A stretch of DNA of 34,450 nt from Deltaproteobacteria bacterium (GTDB taxonomy: Bacteria > Desulfobacterota > Deferrisomatia > Deferrisomatales > BM512), in NCBI GenBank assembly GCA_002869005.1, contig PKTU01000182.1:1-34450 (forward strand), read 5' to 3'. Under the pieces are notes generated by a model, which saw nothing but the letters and a program-made list of their open reading frames with translations, did no database searches and was not told the DNA's origin. The translations under genes were made by a program, and so were the position numbers. Positions within the stretch are counted from its first letter, which is position 1. Each line of letters begins with the position of its first letter. This document shows positions 1 through 8,508 of this stretch, in pieces.

Positions 1-779
1 ATCAGGCGGGCAATTTCATAATGTTGAGGATCAATGAAGAGGGAGAGCGTATCCCCCTCACCGTGGCCGACAAGGACGCCGAGAAGGGGACCGTTACCCT
101 CGTCTTCCAGGCGGTCGGCAAGACCAGCGCCGAGCTCGCTGAGCTCTGCGTGGGCGATTCGCTCCTTGACTTCGTAGGCCCCCTCGGTAAGCCGACCCAC
201 ATCGAAAAGTTCGAAGGGGTAGTCGTTTGCGTCGGCGGCGGCATAGGCGTCGCCCCCGTACACCCCATAGCTTGCGCCTTAAAGGAGATCGGCAATCGCG
301 TTATCTCCATCATCGGCGCGCGCTCAAAGGAGCTCCTCATAATGGAGGAGGAGATGAAGGCGACCAGCAACGAGCTTATCGTCTGCACCGACGACGGCTC
401 CTACGGCAAGCAGGGCTTCGTCACCGAAGCGCTGGACGAGGTCATTAAACGGGAGGGCAAGGAGAATGTCGCCCTCGTAGTCGCCATCGGCCCCGTCCCG
501 ATGATGCGCTTTTGCGCTAAGACCACGGAGCCCTACGGCGTTCACACAGAGGTCAGCCTCAACCCCATCATGGTGGATGCCACCGGTATGTGCGGCGCGT
601 GCCGCGTGACGGTTGGCGGAGAGACGAAGTTCGCATGCGTCGACGGCCCCGAGTTCGACGGCCACAAGGTCGACTTCGACGAGCTAACCAAGCGCCTCGC
701 CATGTACAAGGAGAGCGAGGCCCGCGCGATGAAAATTTATGAGGAGGCGAGCCACGGTGGTAAACGCTGCTGGGAATAG
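1..779 (+). CDS. nfnA: NfnA-type ferredoxin:NADP+ reductase subunit (5' partial)
   Basis: Small subunit of the NfnAB / SudB family, the FAD and [2Fe-2S] flavoprotein that exchanges electrons with NADH in NADH-dependent reduced ferredoxin:NADP+ oxidoreductase. The reading frame is open to the left edge (codons in phase with base 3, starting QAGNF), so the start lies outside the window and the ATG at 21 is internal. Visible family marks are the FAD-binding ERIPLTVAD segment, a Gly-rich VCVGGGIGVAP nucleotide-binding turn, and a C-terminal MCGACRV...FACVDGPEFDGH segment carrying the cysteines of the [2Fe-2S] cluster. The end of the protein is intact. It is followed after 28 bases by the large subunit, with a clear TGAGGA ribosome site, so the two are almost certainly one operon. 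A dihydroorotate dehydrogenase electron-transfer subunit (PyrK) is the main alternative, but the neighbour makes NfnA much more likely. Confidence 0.93.
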   Translation, partial: QAGNFIMLRINEEGERIPLTVADKDAEKGTVTLVFQAVGKTSAELAELCVGDSLLDFVGPLGKPTHIEKFEGVVVCVGGGIGVAPVHPIACALKEIGNRVISIIGARSKELLIMEEEMKATSNELIVCTDDGSYGKQGFVTEALDEVIKREGKENVALVVAIGPVPMMRFCAKTTEPYGVHTEVSLNPIMVDATGMCGACRVTVGGETKFACVDGPEFDGHKVDFDELTKRLAMYKESEARAMKIYEEASHGGKRCWE

Positions 780-807
780 CCCGTTTTAAGTTATTGAGGA
801 TTTTATA

Positions 808-2208
808 ATGGCCCCGAGAGAGAAGACGCCGCGCCAGCCTATGCCCGAGCAGGAGCCCAAGGTAAGGGCGCGAAATTTTGATGAAGTACCCCTGGGTTAT
901 ACCCCGGAGACAGCTATTGAGGAGGCGAAGCGCTGCCTCCAGTGCAAGAAACCAAAATGCCGCCAGGGCTGCCCGGTCGAAGTTCTGATTCCGCAATTTA
1001 TAGGCAAGATCGCCGAGGGCGATTTCGCCGAGGCGGCTAAGACTTTGAAAGAGAAAAACAGCCTCCCCGCCGTCTGCGGCCGTGTCTGCCCCCAGGAGAC
1101 GCAGTGCGAGGAGCTATGCATTCTCGGCAAAAAGGATGATCCCGTCGCAATAGGCAGGCTTGAGCGCTTCGCCGCAGACTGGGAGCGAAACGAGGGCAAG
1201 GTGGAGATACCGGCGCTCGCTCCCTCCACCGGCAAGAAGGTCGCGGTTATAGGCGCGGGCCCTGCGGGCCTCACCGTCGCGGGTGACCTCATCAAGATGG
1301 GCCACGAGGTGACTATCTTCGAGGCGCTGCACAAGCCGGGCGGCGTCCTCGTCTACGGCATACCGGAGTTCCGCCTTCCCAAGGCAATTGTTGAGGCCGA
1401 GGTAAATTACCTTAAATCGATGGGCGTCAAAATCAACGTCAACGCCGTCATCGGCAAGACGCGCACCCTCCAGGAGCTGATGGAGGAGGACGGCTACGAC
1501 GCGGTCTTTGTAGGCTCCGGCGCGGGCCTCCCAACCTTCATGGGCATAGAGGGCGAGAACCTTAACGGCGTATACTCGGCCAACGAGTACCTTACCCGCT
1601 CGAACCTGATGAAGGCTTATCTCTTCCCCGAATACGATACCCCCGTGGCGCGCGGCAAGCGCGTCGCCACTCTCGGCGGCGGCAACGTCGCGATGGACTC
1701 TGCGCGCACCGCGTTAAGGCTTGGCGCCGAGGCTTCCATCTGCGTCTATCGCCGTGGCCGCGAGGAGATGCCCGCCCGCTCCGAGGAGATACACCACGCC
1801 GAGGAGGAGGGGGTGCAGCTAAATCTCCTCACCAACCCCATAAGGATCATCGGCGATGAGGTGGGGCGCGTCTCGGGGATGGAGTGCATCCAGATGGAGC
1901 TTGGCGAGCCGGACGACTCAGGCCGCAGGCGCCCGCAGCCCATAAAGGGCTCCGAGTTCATCCTTGAGGTGGACACTGTGGTCATAGCGATAGGAAACTC
2001 CCCCAACCCCCTCATCCCGGCTACGACTCCGGCGCTTGAAACCTCCAAGTGGGGTACTATAATCGCCGACGAGGAGACGGGAAAAACGACGATGGATGGA
2101 GTTTACGACGGAGGCGACGTAGTGACCGGCGCGGCCACCGTAATTCTTGCGATGGGTGCCGGACGCAAAGCCGCCACCGCTATCAACGAGTATCTTAAGA
2201 GCAAATAA
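808..2208 (+). CDS. nfnB: NfnB / glutamate synthase small-subunit-like NADPH oxidoreductase
   Basis: Large subunit of the NfnAB complex; the same family is often labelled 'NADPH-dependent glutamate synthase GltA'. The cytoplasmic complex couples NADPH, NADH and ferredoxin. Residues about 43-55 (C-X2-C-X4-C-X3-C) and 90-104 (C-X3-C-X5-C-X3-C) are the ligand-rich N-terminal segments that hold two [4Fe-4S] clusters. GAGPAG at about 149-154 binds FAD, GGGNVAMD at about 290-297 is the NADPH Rossmann turn, and GVYDGGDVVTGAAT near the C-terminus is the second FAD contact. The length of 466 residues is typical. No glutamate synthase large subunit is in view and the neighbour is NfnA, so electron bifurcation is a better guess than glutamate synthesis. 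The ATG at 808 follows TGAGGA. A strong terminator follows about 100 bases after the stop. Confidence 0.93.
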   Translation: MAPREKTPRQPMPEQEPKVRARNFDEVPLGYTPETAIEEAKRCLQCKKPKCRQGCPVEVLIPQFIGKIAEGDFAEAAKTLKEKNSLPAVCGRVCPQETQCEELCILGKKDDPVAIGRLERFAADWERNEGKVEIPALAPSTGKKVAVIGAGPAGLTVAGDLIKMGHEVTIFEALHKPGGVLVYGIPEFRLPKAIVEAEVNYLKSMGVKINVNAVIGKTRTLQELMEEDGYDAVFVGSGAGLPTFMGIEGENLNGVYSANEYLTRSNLMKAYLFPEYDTPVARGKRVATLGGGNVAMDSARTALRLGAEASICVYRRGREEMPARSEEIHHAEEEGVQLNLLTNPIRIIGDEVGRVSGMECIQMELGEPDDSGRRRPQPIKGSEFILEVDTVVIAIGNSPNPLIPATTPALETSKWGTIIADEETGKTTMDGVYDGGDVVTGAATVILAMGAGRKAATAINEYLKSK

Positions 2209-2224
2209 CGCGCGTTCGTCTGAG

Positions 2225-2241
2225 GGCTTTCCAGGAAAGCC
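2225..2241. repeat. Small perfect inverted repeat between nfnB and its terminator
   Basis: GGCTTTCC and GGAAAGCC flank a single A, giving a 17-base odd palindrome that can form a 6-bp hairpin with a 5-base loop. It has no T tract. It lies 17 bases after the nfnB stop, upstream of the strong terminator at 2310. It may protect the mRNA 3' end or be a protein site; no function is shown. Confidence 0.4.
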
Positions 2242-2309
2242 GCTGAGCTTTCGTCGTAGTGAGAAAAGCCATCATCGCGGCGTATGGGTGATGAGAGAAA
2301 TTTAAGCAA

Positions 2310-2345
2310 AAGGAAGCGGCCCAAAAGGGGCCGCTTCCTTGTTTT
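2310..2345 (+). terminator. Strong intrinsic terminator of nfnAB
   Basis: A 13-bp perfect stem (AAGGAAGCGGCCC at 2310-2322 pairing with 2328-2340) closes on a 5-base loop and is followed by GTTTTT. It separates the nfnAB unit from leuS. Confidence 0.92.
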
Positions 2346-2429
2346 TACACCGCCGATATGCTAGTTTTCGCCGGACGGTTATAGCCGTTTTATACCTCAA
2401 ATTTTCTATCCTTTCGGAGATTGTTATTC

Positions 2430-5000
2430 ATGGATTCAAAGTACCGCCCCCAGGAGATTGAAGAGAAGTGGCAAAGAAGGTGGGATGAGGAGCAGACCTT
2501 CGCCGTCACCGAGGAGAAAGGACGCGATAAATACTACGTCCTGGAGATGTTCCCCTACCCCTCGGGGCGCATACACATGGGCCACGTAAGGAATTACACG
2601 ATAGGCGACGTCGTGGCTCGCTATAAATCCATGCGAGGCTACAACGTTCTTCACCCGATGGGGTGGGACGCCTTTGGCATGCCCGCCGAGAACGCGGCTA
2701 TAGACAGAGGCGTTCACCCGGCAAAGTGGACGCGCGAGAACATCGCCTACATGCGCGGACAGCTTAAGCGGATGGGCTTTTCATACGACTGGGAGCGCGA
2801 GCTGGCTACATGCGACCCGGAGTATTACAAATGGGAGCAGTGGCTCTTTCTCAAGATGGTGGAGAAGGGGCTCGCCTACCGTAAAAAAACCAGCGTCAAC
2901 TGGTGCGACGAGTGCGCCACCGTGCTCGCCAACGAGCAGGTTGAGCAGGGGCTCTGCTGGCGCTGCTCAACGCTGGTTCGCCAGAAAGACCTCTATGGTT
3001 GGTTTTTCAAGATAACGGATTACGCCGATGAGCTTTTGGCTTGCATAGAGGATATGGGCGGCTGGCCGGAGAACGTCCTCGCCAGCCAGAGAAACTGGAT
3101 CGGGAAATCCTACGGCTCCGCCGTCCGCTTCCCCTGGGTGGGACGTGAAGGCGAGGTTGAGGTCTTTACCACCCGCCCCGACACCCTCTACGGCGTCACC
3201 TTCATGAGCCTCGCCGCCGAACACCCTCTTGTAGAGGAGCTTGTCGCGGGCACTGAACATGAAGATGAGGTGATGGCCTTCGTAAACAAGGTCAAGGGCG
3301 AGGACAAGATCTCGCGCACCGCCGAGGATTATGAAAAAGAGGGTGTCTTCACTGGCGCTTACGTAAAAAATCCCCTCACCGGCGATGAAGTGCCGGTGTA
3401 TGTAGCTAATTTCGTCCTGATGGACTATGGTACCGGCGCGGTCATGGCGGTTCCCGCCCACGACCAGCGCGACTTCGAGTTTGCCAAAAAGTATGATCTG
3501 CCGATAAAGGTTGTCATCCAGCCGGAGGGAGAGGCCCTTGACCCCGCCGCCCTCGCGGAGGCCTACGTAGACCCCGGCGTGCTGGTAAACTCCGCTCACT
3601 TTGACGGTACCCCCAACAAGAAGGCGATCGACGATATAACCGCCTACCTCGAAGGGGAGGGGCTCGGAGAGAAGACCGTCAACTTCAGAATCAGGGATTG
3701 GGGCATCTCACGCCAGCGCTACTGGGGCGCGCCTATCCCCATCATACATTGCGACAAGTGCGGCGTGGTCCCCGTTCCAGAGAGCGAGCTGCCTGTAAGG
3801 CTCCCCGAAGACGTGGAGTTCCCCGAAGGGCGCGTGCTGCCCCTAGCGGAGATCCCCTCATTCTACGAGACCGCCTGCCCCATCTGCGGAGGGGCGGCCA
3901 GGCGCGAGACCGACACTATGGACACCTTCGTCGAGTCCTCCTGGTATTACATCCGCTACGCCTGCTCCAACTTCGACGAGGCAATGTTCGACCGCGCGGC
4001 GGTGGACTACTGGCTGCCCGTTGACCAGTACATCGGCGGCGTCGAGCATGCCGTGCTGCACCTCCTCTATTCCCGCTTTTACACCAAGGTGCTGCGCGAC
4101 ATGGGGATAGTCTCCTTCGGAGAGCCCTTCACCAACCTCCTCACTCAGGGGATGGTCTGTAAGGAGACTGTAAGGTGCCCGCAGCACGGCTGGCTCCTCC
4201 CCGAAGAGCTGGCGGAGGACAATAAGTGCGCCAAGTGCGGTAAGGATGTAGAGTTCGGGCGCACGGAGAAGATGTCAAAATCTAAGAAGAACGTCGTTGA
4301 CCCTGAAGCGCTCATCGCCGGTTACGGCGCCGACACCGCGCGCCTCTTCAGCCTCTTCGCCGCCCCGCCGGAGAAAGACCTTGAATGGTCGGAGCAGGGA
4401 GTTGAGGGCTCTTACAGGTTCCTTAGGCGCGTCTGGAAGTTGGCGGCTGACAATCAGGAGTGGCTGATGACCACCGCGCCCTTCAAGGGCGGCGAACTAA
4501 AGGGCGCCGCGAAGGATATACGCCGCAAGGCTCATGAGACCATAGTAAGGGTCACGGGCAACATCGAGGACCGCTTTCACTTCAATACCGCTATCTCCGC
4601 TTCGATGGAGCTCGTAAACGACCTCTCCTCCTTCACCCCGGAGGATGATACGGACCGGGCGGTCTTCCGCGAGGCGGTTGACATACTCGTCACCCTCCTC
4701 TCCCCGATGGTTCCCCACTTCGCCGAGGAGCTATGGGAAGCGCTGGGCAACGGGACACGCCTCTTCGACACTCCCTGGCCCGACGCGGATGCGGCCGCCC
4801 TGGTAAAGGAAGCCATAACCATCGTTGTGCAGGTGAACGGCAAGGTTAGGGGACGTCTAGAAGTGTCACCTGAAGCCGAAGAGGCTGAGGTTGACGCAGC
4901 GGCGCGCGCCGACGAGAACGTTGTACGCCACCTTGAGGACAAGACGGTAGTAAAGGTCGTCTACGTCAAGGGGAGGCTCCTCAACATAGTGGTTAAATGA
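2430..5000 (+). CDS. leuS: Leucyl-tRNA synthetase
   Basis: Class I aminoacyl-tRNA synthetase that charges tRNA-Leu in the cytoplasm. The HIGH signature appears as HMGH at about residues 49-52, the KMSKS loop is at about 614-618, and the CP1 editing domain shows TTRPDTLYG and HDQRDFEFA. Two CXXC pairs (WCDEC and CWRC, then CDKC and CPIC) form zinc-binding elements. The length of 856 residues is normal for bacterial LeuRS. The ATG at 2430 is chosen over the in-frame TTG at 2421 because CGGAGA sits 9 bases before it and the protein then begins MDSKYRP. The stop overlaps the next start as ATGA, so leuS, lptE and holA are translationally coupled. Confidence 0.98.
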   Translation: MDSKYRPQEIEEKWQRRWDEEQTFAVTEEKGRDKYYVLEMFPYPSGRIHMGHVRNYTIGDVVARYKSMRGYNVLHPMGWDAFGMPAENAAIDRGVHPAKWTRENIAYMRGQLKRMGFSYDWERELATCDPEYYKWEQWLFLKMVEKGLAYRKKTSVNWCDECATVLANEQVEQGLCWRCSTLVRQKDLYGWFFKITDYADELLACIEDMGGWPENVLASQRNWIGKSYGSAVRFPWVGREGEVEVFTTRPDTLYGVTFMSLAAEHPLVEELVAGTEHEDEVMAFVNKVKGEDKISRTAEDYEKEGVFTGAYVKNPLTGDEVPVYVANFVLMDYGTGAVMAVPAHDQRDFEFAKKYDLPIKVVIQPEGEALDPAALAEAYVDPGVLVNSAHFDGTPNKKAIDDITAYLEGEGLGEKTVNFRIRDWGISRQRYWGAPIPIIHCDKCGVVPVPESELPVRLPEDVEFPEGRVLPLAEIPSFYETACPICGGAARRETDTMDTFVESSWYYIRYACSNFDEAMFDRAAVDYWLPVDQYIGGVEHAVLHLLYSRFYTKVLRDMGIVSFGEPFTNLLTQGMVCKETVRCPQHGWLLPEELAEDNKCAKCGKDVEFGRTEKMSKSKKNVVDPEALIAGYGADTARLFSLFAAPPEKDLEWSEQGVEGSYRFLRRVWKLAADNQEWLMTTAPFKGGELKGAAKDIRRKAHETIVRVTGNIEDRFHFNTAISASMELVNDLSSFTPEDDTDRAVFREAVDILVTLLSPMVPHFAEELWEALGNGTRLFDTPWPDADAAALVKEAITIVVQVNGKVRGRLEVSPEAEEAEVDAAARADENVVRHLEDKTVVKVVYVKGRLLNIVVK

Positions 5001-5506
5001 TAAGGTCCCGCTTACTCGTCGCCGCGCTCTTTTTGAGCCTTATGACCCTTGCGGGGTGCGGCTACCACCTCGTAGGCAGCGAGCTCTCCGGCGGCAGAGG
5101 CTTTGCGGCGGGGCCGGTGGACGATTTGAGCCGGGAGCCGCTTTTCGGCCCCTACCTGCGGGCGGCGATGGCTTCGCGAATAGTGGAGCGTGGCGGCGCA
5201 GGCGAAATAACCATATCAGTCCTGCTCCACCGCGTGGATGAACGCGCCCGCGCCTTCGTCGTGGGTGACATACCCAGGGAATACCTGCTCACCGCTACCG
5301 CCGATTACACCCTCATACGTGGGGGCGAGACGATCTTCAAGGAGACCGGCGTTACCGCCGAACAGGAGTTCGCTGCCGGGCTTGATATAAACGCAACGCG
5401 CTCCTTCAAGGAAGCGGGGCTCAGAACGCTTGCCAAAACGTTGGCAGACAAGATCCTTGTTCGCGCGACTTTGGCGATGTCGAGGGAGGAGCGGGCGAAA
5501 AGATGA
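4997..5506 (+). CDS. lptE: LPS-assembly outer-membrane lipoprotein LptE
   Basis: Outer-membrane lipoprotein that plugs the LptD barrel and helps insert LPS into the outer leaflet. It has a lipoprotein signal: positive MIRSR, a hydrophobic stretch, then the lipobox LAGC with the modified Cys at residue 21, followed by GYHLVG, the usual LptE opening. The remaining 148 residues are soluble and of expected size. It overlaps leuS by 4 bases upstream and holA by 4 bases downstream, the classic leuS-lptE-holA order of many proteobacteria, which supports the assignment more strongly than the weakly conserved sequence. It is direct evidence for a Gram-negative envelope. Confidence 0.9.
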   Translation: MIRSRLLVAALFLSLMTLAGCGYHLVGSELSGGRGFAAGPVDDLSREPLFGPYLRAAMASRIVERGGAGEITISVLLHRVDERARAFVVGDIPREYLLTATADYTLIRGGETIFKETGVTAEQEFAAGLDINATRSFKEAGLRTLAKTLADKILVRATLAMSREERAKR

Positions 5507-6456
5507 ACGCTCCGCCGGTAGTGCTCCTCCAGGGTGATGAGTCCTTTCTCGTGGATAGGGAGCTGAAGGCCCTTGAAGCCGCCGCCGAGATAACATCGCC
5601 GGAAGATATGAACAGGCAGGTCTTCGACGCCTCCGAGAGCAACGTGGGAGAGGTCGTCAACTCCGCCAAGACCATTCCCTTTCTGGGCTCCAGGCGGCTC
5701 ATAATAGTCAAGGGGGCGGACAAGTGGAACGCGTCGCAGTGGGATACTTTAACCGCCTATCTTGAAAAACCAAACCCCTCCACGACGCTGGTTCTCATCG
5801 CGGAGAAGCTGGATAAGCGCCGCGCGTACTGGAAGACCCTTAAAAAAGCCGCGCACATAGTCGAATGCGCGAAACCATCCGATAGCGAACTCACCGGCTG
5901 GATCAGGCGCATTTCTCAGGAGGCAGGCTTTGAGGTCGGAGCAAATGTGGCTCAGTCCCTGGTGTTGCGTGTGGGGCCGGACCTTCAGCTACTCTACCGT
6001 GAAATTTTAAAGCTTCAGGTCTTCGCCGGTGAAAAAGGGCGGGTTACCGTAGAGGATGTGGAGGTGTTGGTCGGCGAGTCGCGGGGTACCACCGTATTCG
6101 TCCTCTGCGACGCGCTGGGCATGAAGCAGCTCGGCCCATCCCTGAAGGCGCTTAGAAAGCTACTGGAACTCGGCGAGGCGCCGGTGAAGATCATCTACAT
6201 GATCGCCCGCCATTTCAGGATACTCACCAAGGCAAGGTATCTGAAGGAGAGGGGCGGCCGCGTAACCCCCGGAGAGGCGGCTTCAGCCCTAGGCGTCCCC
6301 CCCTTTGTCGCTCGCAAAGCGATGGATCAGGCGGCGAGGTGGAGCAGGGCGCGTCTCGACAAGGTGGTTCGTGACCTCCTCCACGCCGATTATATGTTGA
6401 AGAGCGGCGGTAAAGAGGAGGTCGTTGAGAAGCTGATCATAGACCTCTGCACTTGA
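5503..6456 (+). CDS. holA: DNA polymerase III delta subunit
   Basis: Delta subunit of the clamp loader, which opens the beta sliding clamp and helps load it on primed DNA. The protein (317 residues) opens with PPVVLLQGDESFLVDRELKAL, the family's degenerate AAA+ start, and has the TIPFLGSRRLIIVKGADKW segment. The rest is the helical HolA collar region (ALRKLLELGEAPVKIIYMIARHFR). The ATG overlaps the lptE stop as ATGA. No Walker A is expected in delta, and none is seen. It is the last gene of the leuS unit. Confidence 0.93.
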   Translation: MNAPPVVLLQGDESFLVDRELKALEAAAEITSPEDMNRQVFDASESNVGEVVNSAKTIPFLGSRRLIIVKGADKWNASQWDTLTAYLEKPNPSTTLVLIAEKLDKRRAYWKTLKKAAHIVECAKPSDSELTGWIRRISQEAGFEVGANVAQSLVLRVGPDLQLLYREILKLQVFAGEKGRVTVEDVEVLVGESRGTTVFVLCDALGMKQLGPSLKALRKLLELGEAPVKIIYMIARHFRILTKARYLKERGGRVTPGEAASALGVPPFVARKAMDQAARWSRARLDKVVRDLLHADYMLKSGGKEEVVEKLIIDLCT

Positions 6457-6509
6457 TACGGCACAATGCCGGAGCCCTTTTTCATTTTTCACAGGAGGCT
6501 TAGGCGCCG

Positions 6510-7106
6510 ATGGAAATTAATAACAGTAAACTCGCGGAGTTGGTCAGGGGCGCTAAAAGCGCCGGAGCGTCAGACGCGCGCGTTGTGGAGGTCTCTTCCA
6601 TTGTCGTCGACGATGGCCTGGCGGAAAAATGTGTCGAGCCCAGATGCCCGAACTATGGTCTCGCCTTAAGCTGCCCTCCAAACGTGGAGGGCCCGGATGG
6701 CTTTCGGGATAAGCTAAAGCATTTCACTAAAGCAATAGCCGTAAGGCTCGATGTGCCCTACAAACTCCTCTATTCAAAGGAGTCATACACCGCCTTCAAG
6801 AGGCTTGGTGAACTGGCGGTGGAGGTCGAGGAGCTTGCCGTCGAGGCCGGTTTTAAAGACGCTCTTGCCTACACGGGCGGTTCCTGCAAGGTTATCTTCT
6901 GCAAAGATGAAGAGCGTTGCCGGGCGCTTACGGAGGGTGGCGAGTGTAGGCATCCGAGATATGCCAGGCGTTCGACGTCCGGGTATGGGGTTGATGTGGC
7001 CGCGCTGGCCGCAGAGGCCGGGTGGAAGCTCTCCTGGAGCGGAGTCGAGCCGGAAGACGGGGGCGGGAAGGTTGCCAGCGTCTATGGGTTGGTGCTTGTT
7101 TATTAG
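6510..7106 (+). CDS. DUF2284 family predicted metal-binding protein
   Basis: A 198-residue protein of the DUF2284 family (predicted metal-binding, common in anaerobes; biochemical role unknown). Family marks are CVEPRCPNYGLALSCPPN near residue 38, GGSCKVIFC near 123, and a later C...GGECRHPRYARRS...GVDV segment; together they give about seven conserved cysteines likely to bind a metal or Fe-S cluster. The ATG at 6510 follows AGGAGG by 12 bases, slightly long. It starts 53 bases after holA and may or may not be in that transcript. No signal peptide or membrane segment is seen. Confidence 0.85.
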   Translation: MEINNSKLAELVRGAKSAGASDARVVEVSSIVVDDGLAEKCVEPRCPNYGLALSCPPNVEGPDGFRDKLKHFTKAIAVRLDVPYKLLYSKESYTAFKRLGELAVEVEELAVEAGFKDALAYTGGSCKVIFCKDEERCRALTEGGECRHPRYARRSTSGYGVDVAALAAEAGWKLSWSGVEPEDGGGKVASVYGLVLVY

Positions 7107-7113
7107 CATTTTT

Positions 7114-7146
7114 TGCCCCCACTCTTTGGGGCATCTTTGATTTTTT
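7114..7146 (+). terminator. Probable intrinsic terminator after the DUF2284 gene
   Basis: TGCCCC at 7114-7119 pairs with GGGGCA at 7128-7133 across an 8-base loop, followed by a T-rich run interrupted by GA and ending in TTTTTT. It is of medium strength and lies just before the GNAT gene, so partial read-through is possible. Confidence 0.55.
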
Positions 7147-7158
7147 AAGCGAGGAGTT

Positions 7159-7581
7159 ATGGAGTTCGAGATAGTGAGGGATTGCTCGGGGATCGACTGG
7201 GAAGAGGTCGCCGGCATCCTTGAGGAAGTGGGTATGGGTACGCTGGGCGCCGATATCAGGAAGGTCGCCTTCGAAGCGAGCTACGCAAAGGTTTTTCTCT
7301 TTAACGAGGGGCGTTTGGCGGGCTTTGGCAGGGCGCTCTCCGACGGGGTCCATGAGGCTGCGATCTACGATGTCGCCTTGAGGCCCGAGTGCCAGGGGAG
7401 CGGTGGCGGACGCATTATTTTAGAGGAGCTCCTGGCGGCTATCCCGGGGGTGAACTTCATCCTCTATGCGCGGCCAGGTAAAGAGGGCTTCTATGAAAAA
7501 ATGGGCCTCAGCAAGATGAAGACGGGAATGGCCCGCTTCTCCAATTCCGATTACATGCGCCAGCGTGGCTTCACTAGCTAG
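7159..7581 (+). CDS. GNAT-family N-acetyltransferase
   Basis: A 140-residue single-domain acetyl-CoA-dependent acyltransferase. The core is recognisable from VFLFNEGRLAGFGRALSDG, AAIYDVALRPECQGSGGGRIILEELL (motif A; R/Q-x-x-G-x-G/A appears as CQGSGGGR) and the C-terminal ARPGKEGFYEKMGLSKMKTGMARF. The substrate cannot be deduced; the motif order resembles small GNATs related to aminoglycoside or protein N-acetyltransferases. The ATG is preceded by CGAGGAG. It lies directly after a probable terminator and 39 bases before the ABM gene. Confidence 0.85.
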   Translation: MEFEIVRDCSGIDWEEVAGILEEVGMGTLGADIRKVAFEASYAKVFLFNEGRLAGFGRALSDGVHEAAIYDVALRPECQGSGGGRIILEELLAAIPGVNFILYARPGKEGFYEKMGLSKMKTGMARFSNSDYMRQRGFTS

Positions 7582-7620
7582 CCGCCCTGTCGTCTCTGTC
7601 ATGCTTTCGAGGAGTATTAA

Positions 7621-7926
7621 ATGGTCAGTGTCATAGCTTCCATTAAAGTGAAATCAGGCTGCAAGGACCTCTTTCTCACGGCTTTCAAAGCCAACGTCCC
7701 GGCGGTCCTCGCGGAGGAAGGGTGCCTGGAGTACGCCCCGATGGTGGATCTGGAGACCAAGTGGCCGGTTCAGGCGCTGGACGGCAACGTAGTTACGATA
7801 ATAGAAAAGTGGGAGAGCCTTGACGCATTAAAGGAGCATTTGGCATCCGAGCACATGGCGGCTTACAGGGAAAAGACGGAAGACCTGGTTATGGAAGCGG
7901 CGGTGAAAATTTTAACCGCGGCTTAA
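7621..7926 (+). CDS. Putative quinol monooxygenase (ABM domain)
   Basis: A 101-residue protein with the antibiotic-biosynthesis-monooxygenase fold, a ferredoxin-like dimeric barrel related to E. coli YgiN. Visible features are SVIASIKVKSGCKDLFLTAFKANVPAV at the start, EEGCLEYAPM, then IIEKWESLDALKEHLASEHMAAY with the conserved W-x-S/D and HxxxxH-like segment. These proteins act without a cofactor on quinols or have uncertain roles. The ribosome site CGAGGAG lies 9 bases before the ATG. The next downstream element is a strong terminator at 8045. Confidence 0.85.
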   Translation: MVSVIASIKVKSGCKDLFLTAFKANVPAVLAEEGCLEYAPMVDLETKWPVQALDGNVVTIIEKWESLDALKEHLASEHMAAYREKTEDLVMEAAVKILTAA

Positions 7927-8044
7927 AACCGTTGATAGGAGCCGAAATAAATATCTTGCTATTACTGTAAAAAGAGATTATTGTCCGCACCACATTACGG
8001 CCTGTTGAATTTGGGCCGAAGAGAAAAGCACTGTTTACGACACC

Positions 8045-8080
8045 AAAAGGGAGAGGCGACAGAAGCCTCTCCCTTTTTTT
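8045..8080 (+). terminator. Strong intrinsic terminator after the ABM gene
   Basis: AAAAGGGAGAGGC at 8045-8057 pairs perfectly with 8065-8077 across a 7-base loop and runs into seven Ts. Because the left arm begins with four As, it could also work in the other direction, but no minus-strand gene reads into it. Confidence 0.9.
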
Positions 8081-8156
8081 AGTTTTCCGGCGTGAATTTC
8101 TCGCGCCGCTAATAGCAATTGGATGGATATGCACACAAATATGGGATCAACCTCTC

Positions 8157-8222
8157 TTGCAGTGCTCTTTACCATCGCAGTTGCGTGAGCATGGGACGAA
8201 GATGCCCTGCAATGAAAGGTTG
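8157..8222 (+). promoter_or_regulatory. Structured 5' leader of the cold-shock gene
   Basis: Upstream of the cold-shock start, TTGCAG at 8157-8162 can pair with CTGCAA at 8207-8212, and inside it TGCTC at 8163-8167 can pair with GAGCA at 8187-8191. The helix ends just before the GAAAGG ribosome site at 8214-8219. Long folded leaders that rearrange with temperature are known for cspA-type mRNAs; that this one does so is inference. Confidence 0.45.
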
Positions 8223-8227
8223 TCAAA

Positions 8228-8431
8228 ATGGCAAAAGGTACAGTCAAGTGGTTCAACGATCAGAAAGGTTTCGGCTTCATTACCCCCGATAACGGCGGTA
8301 GCGACCTCTTCGTTCACTTCAGCGCGATCCAGGGCGACGGTTTCAAAACCCTCTCCGAGGGTCAGCCGGTAGAGTACGACGAGGGGATGGGCCAGAAAGG
8401 TCCCCAGGCTACCAACGTACGCCCCAACTAA
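8228..8431 (+). CDS. cspA: Cold-shock protein, CspA family
   Basis: A 67-residue OB-fold protein that binds single-stranded RNA and DNA and acts as an RNA chaperone. It carries both RNA-binding motifs: KGFGFI (RNP1) near residue 15 and LFVHFSAI (RNP2) near 27, and begins [10 protein letters not shown] as the family does. The ribosome site is GAAAGG, 8 bases before the ATG. It stands alone between two terminators with a folded leader. Its position before a DEAD-box helicase is sensible, because both remodel RNA at low temperature, but a terminator separates them. Confidence 0.97.
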   Translation: MAKGTVKWFNDQKGFGFITPDNGGSDLFVHFSAIQGDGFKTLSEGQPVEYDEGMGQKGPQATNVRPN

Positions 8432-8446
8432 ATCAGCTCCAATTGG

Positions 8447-8478
8447 AAAAGCGGCTCGTTTACGGGCCGCTTTTCTTA
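8447..8478 (+). terminator. Intrinsic terminator of the cold-shock gene
   Basis: AAAAGCGGC at 8447-8455 pairs with GCCGCTTTT at 8466-8474 across a 10-base loop, followed by CTTATT. It ends the cspA transcript 16 bases after the stop. Confidence 0.85.
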
Positions 8479-8508
8479 TTAAATTAAACACCATTCAAGG
8501 ACTACATA

